Shown here piece by piece: positions 6,851-13,597 of a stretch of DNA of 13,597 nt. The notes beneath the pieces were generated by a model that did not search any database, was not told the DNA's origin, and saw only the letters and a list, made by a program, of their open reading frames with translations. The stretch spans positions 1-13,597 of the forward strand of contig JAEUNN010000848.1 in the NCBI GenBank assembly GCA_016791085.1, read 5' to 3'. Origin of the DNA: Rhodocyclaceae bacterium. GTDB lineage: Bacteria; Pseudomonadota; Gammaproteobacteria; Burkholderiales; Rhodocyclaceae. Positions within the stretch are counted from its first letter, which is position 1. Every line of letters begins with the position of its first letter. Both the position numbers and the translations under genes were made by a program.

Positions 6851-7308
6851 GATGCGGCGTCCTCCGCACCCGGCGGGTCGCGCAGCAATTTCCGTATCAG
6901 TTCCGCGGCAAAGCCCCGGCCCGCCAGAAAACGCGCCTGGCGCGCCCATTCGCGTGCGTCGGCGGGCGGCTGGCCGAAACGGCTGTGCCAGATTTTGTGC
7001 AACCTCTCGGTTTCGCTTTCGGCCGCGTCCAGCGCCGCGTCTATGACGGCCCGGCTTACCCCGCGCGCCGCGAGATCGCGCGCCAGGCGCTGGTCGCCCA
7101 GCCGCGCCGCGCGCGCCGCGACATAGCTTTCGGCATAGCGGCCGTCGGACAGATAGCCGTCCGCGCATAGCGCGTCGAGCAGCGCGGCGATTTCGGCCGG
7201 CTCGCCGTGCGGAGCCAGTTTGCGTTCGAGTTCGGCGCGGCTGTGCTCGCGCAGCGCAATCAGGCGCAGCGCACGAACGCGCAGGGCAGGCATGGCGGGG
7301 GCGCGCAT
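6847..7308 (-). CDS. recX: Recombination regulatory protein RecX
   Basis: 153 residues, normal for RecX. It binds RecA filaments and limits their growth and ATPase activity. Visible are the helical repeats typical of the family: ALRLIALREHSRAELERKL, DGYLSDGRYAESYVAAR, and LAARGVSRAVIDAALD. The gene begins 15 bases after recA and ends in an ATGA overlap with lptB, so translation of all three is probably linked. The exact start is uncertain: neither the ATG at 7306-7308 nor the one five codons later has a good ribosome-binding site, as expected for a gene made at low level by read-through from recA. Confidence 0.94.
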   Translation of the reverse strand: MRAPAMPALRVRALRLIALREHSRAELERKLAPHGEPAEIAALLDALCADGYLSDGRYAESYVAARAARLGDQRLARDLAARGVSRAVIDAALDAAESETERLHKIWHSRFGQPPADAREWARQARFLAGRGFAAELIRKLLRDPPGAEDAAS

Positions 7309-7323
7309 GCGGGGGAAGGTGGA

Positions 7324-8349
<1,026 letters not shown>

Positions 8350-8438
8350 GACGGGCATTCCGGGACGAAGGGAAAGATTATGGCACAAATCTTGCCGCGC
8401 CCTTTTGCGTTGGCGCTCCGGAATTCGCCTCGCGCCGC
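8350..8438 (-). promoter_or_regulatory. Upstream region of recA with a candidate -10 element
   Basis: On the minus strand CATAAT (near 8378) is a fair -10 hexamer about 30 bases before the recA ATG; a matching -35 is not clear. The stretch contains no CTG trinucleotide on that strand, so a gamma/beta-type LexA box is ruled out here. GGAATG lies 8-13 bases before the start codon and may serve as ribosome-binding site. Confidence 0.35.
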
Positions 8439-11282
8439 TCAGGTCGGAGTGGCCGCAAGGTACTGCGGGCGCAAGGCCGGCTCGGCGCGTGCCGGGCCTA
8501 TGTAATTGCCCTGCGCAAAATCGACGCCATAGCTTTTCACCAGTTCCAGCGTTTCGGCGTTCTCGACGAATTCGGCCACCGTGCGCTTGCCGAAGCCGCG
8601 CGCCACATCGACGATGGCCTTGACGAAAATGCGGTCGTCCGGGTTGCTGGCGAGGCCGCGCACGAATATGCCGTCGATCTTGATGAGGTCCACGGGCAGT
8701 TGCTTGAGGTAGTAGAACGAGGCGTGGCCGGCGCCGAAATCGTCCAGCGCGAAGCGGCAGCCTATCGCCTGCACGTCCGCCATGAATTGCCGCGCGGCCT
8801 GGAAATCCGCGACCGCTGCGGTTTCCGTGATTTCGAACATGAGCCGGCCGGGTGCCACGCCGCTGGCGGCAAGTTCGGCGCGCAGCATGGAAATGAACGT
8901 TTCGTCGCCTATGCTGAGGCCGGACAGATTGACCGCCAGCATGTGTTCTTCGCCGCTCCTGGCGAGCCGGCGAATGGCGTGCCGCGCCACGCTGCGGTCA
9001 AGTTCGCGCACCAGCCCGCCGCGCTCGGCCACGTCCATGAATTCGCCGGGCATGGCGATGCGCCCATCTTCCAGCGGCAGCCGCAACAAGGCTTCATGGT
9101 GAATGATGCGCCCGCCGGCCAGTTCCAGGATGGGCTGGAAATGCAGCACGCAGCGGTCCTGTTCCAGCGCCTGCTTGATGTGTTCTTCCCAGTACACCCA
9201 GTTGCGCAGCCGCTCGCCCACGGCTTCTTCGCCCGTGAATATGTGCCAGCAGGCGCGGCCATGGTTTTTCGCCTGGTACATGGCGATGTCGGCATTGGCG
9301 AGCAGTTCTTTTACGGTACTGCCGTCACGCGGGTATTGCACGATGCCTATGCTCGCGCTGGCGCGGTGCTTGCCGGCCGGGCCGTGCAATGCCAGCGCGC
9401 TCAGCCGGTGATTGACCTTGCGCGCCACTTCCTGTGCCCCTTCGTCCGCCGTCTGTTCCAGCAGCAGCGCAAATTCGTCGCCGCCCAGACGCGCGGTCAC
9501 GTCGATGCCGCGCACCAGGCCGGTCAGGGTGTCGGCCACCAGCCGCAGCAGATTGTCGCCGGCCTGGTGGCCGCTGGTGTCGTTTACGTGCTTGAAATTG
9601 TCCAGGTCAAGAAATAGCAGCGTACCGTTGCGATTGAAACGCCGGGCCGCGGCCAGGCGCGATTCGAGTTCCTGCTGGAAGCGGCGGCGGTTGATCAGGC
9701 CGGTCAGCGCGTCGTGATCGGCCAGATAGGCGATGCGCAATTCGAAGCGCTTGCGCTCGGAAATGTCCAGTCCCACCGACAGCAAGGCCGGGTCGTCCGG
9801 GCCGCCGCCGGCGATGTGCGAGTGACTCCAGGCGATTTCGCGCGTGCTGCCGTCCCGCGCCAGCAAGGTGGCTTCGGCCGGGACGCCGTCGGTGGTCGCC
9901 AGTGCGCTGCCGAAGGGCAAACCACCGACCGCGTGGATCATGCATTCGGCGAACGGGCGGCCGCGCAACTCGGCCTCGGTAAAGCCGCTGACGTGTTCGG
10001 CGCAGCGATTGATGGACAGCACCTGGTCGGCCGCATTGCGCGTCACGATCATGACCGGCGCGCTGTCGAGCAGCCCGCGCAGGAAGTCCTTTTCGCGCGA
10101 AATTTGCTGCAGGGCGTCGGCAAGCGCCCGCGTGCGCTCTTCGACCTGGCGCTCGAGATCTTCCAGCCGGTAGGAAAGGTCCAGCGCGGTCTGGTCCACG
10201 CGATCGATTTCATCGGGCGGGAACAGCCTGCGGCGCGGCAGGATCGCCCGGCGCAATTCGGCGAAAGCCTGATTGCCCAGCAGTGGAATGGTGTCGGCCG
10301 TGTGCGTGAGGCGGCGTAGCGGCTGGGACAGCATCAGGTACAGCGCGGCGGCGCAAAACACGCTGGCAGCAAGTGCCGCCCATAACAAGCGTTTGGTCAT
10401 GCCATGCACGCGATCGCGTGCTTCGGTGACATCTTCGATGGCGATCAGTATCGGGCTGCGGCCGGTATCCAGACTGGCCAGCGGAATGGCCGACAACTGG
10501 TATTCGCGCGCCTCCAGCAAGCTGCGCAGGGGTGCGCCGGCCGGATTGCGCGGGTCGCCCTCGGCCGCGGCCAGCACCGGCAGCATGCGATTGGTATTGG
10601 TCGCACCGCGCACCGCCAGCCCCCAGTTGGGCAGGCTGCGTGCGGCAGCGACACGCTCGCCCGCGGCCAGCACGGCGAGGTCGGCGCCAGATACCCGGTT
10701 GAATGCTACGACCAGTTCGGCAATCGAGGTCGATACCAGGAATGCGCCCGCCGTACGGCCTTCCGCGAGCACCGGCGCGAGCGCAAACAGGCGGCATTCG
10801 TCGCCGCAGTGCAGATAGCTTACCGGTGCTTCCAGTGTGCCCTTGCGCAAGCGTTCGGTAAGCGCCGCCGGCAATTCCGGCTTGCCGCTGCCGCCCCATT
10901 GCGCCAGCAGTTTGCCGGCCGTGTTCAGGTACGCGGCTTCTTCCAGCGCCATGTCGAGTTGCAGCGACGGCCACAGGGCATCGAATTGCTGTCTGAATGC
11001 GTCTGCGTCGCCGCGTGCGAGCGGCGCGCGCACGCCGGGCAGGGCCGGCAATATGCTCGCCAGTTGTTGCAAACGTTCTTTGGTCTGCGCCAGCAGGCCA
11101 TGCATTTCCTGGCGATAGCGCTCGCGCGCGTGGGCGCGTTCCAGTTCGAACTGGTCGTTGAGCCGCACGTAGTAGAACAGCGCCCCGCACACGCTGATGG
11201 CGGTCATGGCCGTCGCGAGCGCCGCGACGACTTTCCACTTGAGGCTAAGAAATGGCGTGTGGGTGCGTGCGGTCGGCGGCAT
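8439..11282 (-). CDS. Membrane sensor PAS-GGDEF-EAL protein (c-di-GMP turnover)
   Basis: 947 residues. Two membrane segments (about 16-38 and 298-318) enclose a periplasmic domain of about 260 residues that carries a Cys pair, CGDEC (159-163). Then follow a HAMP-like/coiled-coil linker (320-400), a PAS domain (about 401-512), GGDEF (about 515-680) and EAL (about 700-940). The cyclase motif GGDEF (600-604) and the inhibitory site RGID (591-594) are intact at the standard spacing. The EAL residues Glu730, Asn785, Glu817, Asp847-Asp848, Lys868, Glu904 and Gln924 are all present. Both making and breaking of c-di-GMP look possible. The start at 11280-11282 has GAGG 6 bases upstream and begins 7 bases after the barrel gene. 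Its sensed ligand is unknown; the upstream genes suggest an envelope signal. Confidence 0.95.
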   Translation of the reverse strand: MPPTARTHTPFLSLKWKVVAALATAMTAISVCGALFYYVRLNDQFELERAHARERYRQEMHGLLAQTKERLQQLASILPALPGVRAPLARGDADAFRQQFDALWPSLQLDMALEEAAYLNTAGKLLAQWGGSGKPELPAALTERLRKGTLEAPVSYLHCGDECRLFALAPVLAEGRTAGAFLVSTSIAELVVAFNRVSGADLAVLAAGERVAAARSLPNWGLAVRGATNTNRMLPVLAAAEGDPRNPAGAPLRSLLEAREYQLSAIPLASLDTGRSPILIAIEDVTEARDRVHGMTKRLLWAALAASVFCAAALYLMLSQPLRRLTHTADTIPLLGNQAFAELRRAILPRRRLFPPDEIDRVDQTALDLSYRLEDLERQVEERTRALADALQQISREKDFLRGLLDSAPVMIVTRNAADQVLSINRCAEHVSGFTEAELRGRPFAECMIHAVGGLPFGSALATTDGVPAEATLLARDGSTREIAWSHSHIAGGGPDDPALLSVGLDISERKRFELRIAYLADHDALTGLINRRRFQQELESRLAAARRFNRNGTLLFLDLDNFKHVNDTSGHQAGDNLLRLVADTLTGLVRGIDVTARLGGDEFALLLEQTADEGAQEVARKVNHRLSALALHGPAGKHRASASIGIVQYPRDGSTVKELLANADIAMYQAKNHGRACWHIFTGEEAVGERLRNWVYWEEHIKQALEQDRCVLHFQPILELAGGRIIHHEALLRLPLEDGRIAMPGEFMDVAERGGLVRELDRSVARHAIRRLARSGEEHMLAVNLSGLSIGDETFISMLRAELAASGVAPGRLMFEITETAAVADFQAARQFMADVQAIGCRFALDDFGAGHASFYYLKQLPVDLIKIDGIFVRGLASNPDDRIFVKAIVDVARGFGKRTVAEFVENAETLELVKSYGVDFAQGNYIGPARAEPALRPQYLAATPT

Positions 11283-11289
11283 GGTCGCC

Positions 11290-12483
11290 TCAGAAGCGCA
11301 GCGAACCAAGCAGCATGAACATGTCCCAATCGCGCTGCGGCGGCCGGCCGGAGTCGGCATTGTCCAGCACCGGCAGCCATGCCGTGCCGTTTACGCGATG
11401 GTATTCGGCGCGCAGCATGAAGGAAGGCGACACGTCGAAACGCACGCCCAGCGTGCGGTCGCGCGCGTAGGCGGCGTGGCTGGGCAGGGGCGTGTGCGAG
11501 GCCAGCCAGGTGCCGTCGCGGTCGTTGCGATCCTGGTAATAGCTGTCGTAGCGCAAAAACCACTGCCAGCGCGGGCCCGCGCGCCAGGCGCCCTGCAGAT
11601 AGGCGCCTTCAAAGGGCAGGCCGTCGTCGGGCCGGAAAATTCCCAGCCCGGTATTGCCGGCGTAGCCGAATACGTGTTCGGCCGTGAAACTCCAGGGTTC
11701 CAGGTTGAGCTCTGCCGACAGCAAGGACAAATGCAGTTTCACGCGTCCTTTCAGCAAGGGGTCGCGCTCTCCCTGGCGATAATCGCCTCTGAGTTGGGCC
11801 TGGCTATAGGCCAGACGCCAGGTGCCGCGCTGTTCCTGCAGCATCACGCGCCCGATGGCGGCAGTGTCCCCCTCGAAACGGCCGCGCACGCCATTGCCGA
11901 TGAAGGTGACCGTGGTTTCGCGATCGTCGAGGCGAGGTTTTCCCAGCGCCGCCTCGAACAGCAGTTCGGCTTCGCCGGCACTCAGGCGCGCATAAGGCGC
12001 CAGCCCGTCCAGCGTATCGGAGAACGCGCGCACGCGCTCGGGATAGATGGATTGCGGCAGCACCACGCCGGGCCGCGTGAAGGCGATATCGCGCGTGCTG
12101 TTGTAAAAGCCGTAAGGTATTTTGACGCGGCCGGCGCGCAGACCCAGGCGGCTGGTTTCGGTGTCCTGGAGGTTGAGGTCGGCGAGCGCGAAATCCACCC
12201 GCAGCGCGCCGTGCGCATCGGCGCCCGCGCTGCGCGAAACCACTTGTGCCGCAAGGTTGAGGCGCGGGCCCAGGCGCGCGGCCACGTTGAGGCCCAGCTC
12301 GGTGAAGCGCAAGCTGGTTTCGCGGCTGCTCGGCCCGAGAAAGTTATTGTTGTGGTTGCTGCGTATCGCGGCCTGGCTCGCGAACCCGTGCAGCTGGACA
12401 TCGCCGTCAAAAAATTCCAGGGCCTGCGCCGGCCCCGCGGCCAGGCAAAACGCCCAGCCGATGCGGGCGCACAGACGCCGCAT
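11290..12483 (-). CDS. Outer-membrane beta-barrel (porin-like) protein
   Basis: 397 residues with a signal peptide (MRRLCARIGWAFCLAAGPAQA, cut expected after AQA). The mature protein has alternating polar and hydrophobic strands ending in charged turns, for example DVQLHGFASQAAIRS, SLRFTELGLNVAARL, LGLRAGRVKIPYGFYN and WQWFLRYDSYY, and finishes in LGSLRF; a C-terminal Phe is the usual outer-membrane assembly signal. The GRVKIPYGFYN element, with a 'Y' series after it, resembles porins that carry a constriction loop. The ligand is unknown. A start 42 bases upstream (12523-12525) has an AAGGA element but would put 14 residues before the signal peptide and overlap the upstream gene by 32 bases. 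It lies 10 bases after the PstS-like gene and 7 before the c-di-GMP gene. Confidence 0.85.
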   Translation of the reverse strand: MRRLCARIGWAFCLAAGPAQALEFFDGDVQLHGFASQAAIRSNHNNNFLGPSSRETSLRFTELGLNVAARLGPRLNLAAQVVSRSAGADAHGALRVDFALADLNLQDTETSRLGLRAGRVKIPYGFYNSTRDIAFTRPGVVLPQSIYPERVRAFSDTLDGLAPYARLSAGEAELLFEAALGKPRLDDRETTVTFIGNGVRGRFEGDTAAIGRVMLQEQRGTWRLAYSQAQLRGDYRQGERDPLLKGRVKLHLSLLSAELNLEPWSFTAEHVFGYAGNTGLGIFRPDDGLPFEGAYLQGAWRAGPRWQWFLRYDSYYQDRNDRDGTWLASHTPLPSHAAYARDRTLGVRFDVSPSFMLRAEYHRVNGTAWLPVLDNADSGRPPQRDWDMFMLLGSLRF

Positions 12484-12493
12484 GCGGCGCGGT

Positions 12494-12940
12494 TCAGCGA
12501 AGTTCGAGCCCACGTACCCGCTCATCGAGTTTTTTCCTTCTGATGTAGCCGATGGCGCCTGGGGTGGTTGCCATCCTGGCGAGCATTTCCTCCTCGCTCG
12601 CGACTTCGCGCGGCGCCTGACCCGTGCCGGAAAACACCAGCCTGTCCCACACCTGCCGCAACTGGTGCGGAAATACGTCCAGCACCTCCTTGCAGAACAT
12701 CACGTGCGTCGGATCATTGTCGGGCAACACATATACCGTCATGTTGCTGCCGTCCGGCCACTTGTTCAGACGCATCGAAAACATGGTACGCAGGGCGTTG
12801 CGCGACAGCGCAAGTTGCGGCGCATCGGCCGCAACGATGGTGATGACTTCTTGCGCGCACGCGACAAAACTCAGCATGGCACACAGCAATGCCGCGAGGC
12901 AGTGCCCTAAGTGCCAATCATGGAGTTTATGCGCGCGCAT
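12494..12940 (-). CDS. Small PstS-like periplasmic binding protein
   Basis: 148 residues, about half the size of a full phosphate-binding protein. A signal peptide (to about residue 29, FVACA; the Cys at 28 is not in a good lipobox) is followed by ITIVAADAPQ, the segment LRTMFSMRLNKWPDGSNMTVYVLP (50-73), which matches the 'f.g....WpdG..v.pv..p' element of PstS-like proteins, and TTPGAIGYIRR (125-135), the strand common near the end of these proteins. Such short forms are often annotated as phosphate ABC transporter substrate-binding proteins, but no transporter genes are present. The context (barrel protein and membrane c-di-GMP enzyme directly downstream) suggests a sensory rather than uptake role. 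No strong ribosome-binding site is visible before the ATG at 12938-12940. Confidence 0.84.
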   Translation of the reverse strand: MRAHKLHDWHLGHCLAALLCAMLSFVACAQEVITIVAADAPQLALSRNALRTMFSMRLNKWPDGSNMTVYVLPDNDPTHVMFCKEVLDVFPHQLRQVWDRLVFSGTGQAPREVASEEEMLARMATTPGAIGYIRRKKLDERVRGLELR

Positions 12941-13079
12941 GCGGCGAAACGATCAAATTGCCGTAAAAGCTGAAATTCTGCCTCAGAGCGTACGCCAGTT
13001 GGGCCCGCGGCGCATGACGGTACAGGCTTTTTTTTGGCCTCCGGTGCGACGGAGTGCCGGGCAAGCTGGTCCGGGTTCA

Positions 13080-13105
13080 AATTTCTGCAAAATGCGCAAG
13101 AAATT
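13080..13105. repeat. Inverted repeat AATTTCT/AGAAATT
   Basis: Perfect 7-base inverted repeat (13080-13086 and 13099-13105) around 12 bases, in AT-rich DNA in the intergenic region. It could be an operator or a weak hairpin. Confidence 0.35.
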
Positions 13106-13122
13106 CATGCCTTAGGCGTAGC

Positions 13123-13160
13123 GGCGCGGATAGCGCAAGCCGCGTCCCGCGGTCCGCGCC
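13123..13160 (-). terminator. GC-rich nested hairpin after the hydrolase gene
   Basis: GGCGCGGA (13123-13130) pairs perfectly with TCCGCGCC (13153-13160). The 22-base interior contains its own stem, CCGCG-TCC-CGCGG. It lies about 47 bases downstream of the hydrolase stop on the coding strand. No T-tract follows; it may mark the end of that transcript or be an alternating structure. Confidence 0.35.
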
Positions 13161-13206
13161 GGGCCGCTTAAGCGCTGGTTTGGCCACCTGTTTGCGTACT
13201 TTGCGT

Positions 13207-13597
13207 TCACATGTCTTGTGGACGCAACAGGGTCGTTTGATCTTGCGCCGGTGCGGTATCGCCCTCACCCGCAGCGAGGGCGGCCGCGATGCATCCGGGT
13301 GCGTAACGTGCCCAGTGCAGGGCAGCCAGCCGCACGGTATTGAAATGAATGTCCACGATGTCGTCGAGCCTGTCCGCATAGCCCCCCGCCATCGTGACGG
13401 CCAGCGGAATCTGGCGCGCGGCGCAGGCCGCGAATACCTGACTGTCGCGCTGTGCCAGCCCGTCCTTGCCAAGGCTCAGACGCCCATAACGGTCGCCCGC
13501 GTAAGGGTCGGCGCCGGCCAGGTAAATTGCCAGATCCGGCGAAAATTCGCCGAACAGTCGCGCCAATGCCCCATCCAGCGCGGCCAGGTAGTCGGCA
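13207..13597 (-). CDS. Histone deacetylase-family hydrolase, C-terminal fragment
   Basis: The C-terminal 129 or so residues of a bacterial HDAC/AcuC-type zinc hydrolase; the N-terminus lies beyond the right edge and the frame runs open to the edge. Seen: YLAALDGALARLFGEFSPDL, then AIYLAGADPYAGDRYGRL, where the Asp of AGADP is an expected zinc ligand, LGKDGLAQRDSQVF, and VTMAGGYADRLDDIVDIH, where the Tyr of GGY is the expected transition-state residue. Family members remove acetyl groups from lysines, polyamines or related amides; the substrate cannot be told. The loop reads MAGGY rather than the commoner MGGGY. The gene ends 266 bases before the PstS-like gene and is probably a separate unit. 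Confidence 0.9.
   Translation of the reverse strand, partial: ADYLAALDGALARLFGEFSPDLAIYLAGADPYAGDRYGRLSLGKDGLAQRDSQVFAACAARQIPLAVTMAGGYADRLDDIVDIHFNTVRLAALHWARYAPGCIAAALAAGEGDTAPAQDQTTLLRPQDM

Larger units (their letters stand above)
12941..13206. other. Intergenic region upstream of the three-gene sensory unit
   Basis: 266 bases without a supported gene between the hydrolase stop and the PstS-like start. It holds two inverted repeats described separately and a T8 run flanked by AGGC/GGCCT (13024-13040). The promoter of the sensory unit should lie here, but no convincing -35/-10 pair or c-di-GMP riboswitch was found. Confidence 0.5.

Noticed and set aside
6851..7168. N-terminal extension of lptB by 106 residues
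   Set aside because: It lies in another frame of recX, is Arg/Gly-rich with no domain, and LptB proteins start at MTQLSVLGLKKRY or equivalent.
11283..11360. Earlier start for the GGDEF-EAL protein, 26 residues upstream
   Set aside because: It would overlap the end of the barrel gene and place a Cys-rich segment before the membrane helix; the later ATG has a GAGG site at the proper distance.
11197..12543. Long open frame on the plus strand opposite the barrel gene
   Set aside because: The minus-strand frame has a signal peptide, beta-strand pattern and terminal Phe; the plus-strand translation has no recognisable feature.
13024..13040. AGGC-T8-GGCCT as a rho-independent terminator on the plus strand
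   Set aside because: The T-run is in the loop rather than after the stem, and no plus-strand gene ends nearby.
13071..13090. GGGTTCAAATTTC resembling a tRNA T-arm
   Set aside because: The flanking bases do not pair as a T-stem, and no acceptor, D or anticodon arm is present.
12941..13206. Possible c-di-GMP riboswitch upstream of the GGDEF-EAL operon
   Set aside because: Neither strand shows the conserved GEMM elements (the GACGCAAAGCC-type or GGTAGC-type segments).

Overview
The window looks like a GC-rich betaproteobacterial chromosome segment. This rests on the combination rpoN (sigma-54), hpf, ptsN (EIIA-Ntr) and hprK (HPr kinase/phosphorylase), the sequence character of RecA, RecX and LptB, and the outer-membrane proteins. 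The order is not assigned. Every gene I can support is on the minus strand, so transcription runs from high to low coordinates.

From right to left (5' to 3' on the coding strand): (1) 13207-13597, the C-terminal part of a histone-deacetylase-family hydrolase. (2) 8439-12940, a tight three-gene unit: a small PstS-like periplasmic protein, an outer-membrane barrel protein, and a membrane-anchored PAS-GGDEF-EAL protein with intact cyclase and phosphodiesterase motifs. (3) 4343-8349, recA, recX, lptB, rpoN and hpf, closely packed; recX and lptB share an ATGA overlap. (4) 3816-4342, 527 bases with no gene I can recognise. (5) 2423-3815, ptsN overlapping hprK, the regulatory nitrogen-PTS branch. 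(6) 1986-2294, a two-repeat PsiF-like secreted protein. (7) 1-1809, a secreted protein of unknown function, a CsgG/HfaB-like lipoprotein and the start of a Ser/Thr protein kinase.

Most of the middle is conserved housekeeping DNA, but its arrangement is notable. lptB is normally preceded by lptC and lptA; here it follows recA-recX directly, and no CTG-N10-CAG LexA-type site is visible in front of recA. The parts most likely to hold little-described biology are the two accessory clusters: the small binding protein/barrel/c-di-GMP enzyme operon, and the secreted protein/CsgG-like lipoprotein/kinase cluster. The first reads as a possible envelope sensing pathway feeding c-di-GMP turnover. The second reads as a possible envelope assembly or signalling module linked to a eukaryotic-type kinase. 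Both functional readings are inference.
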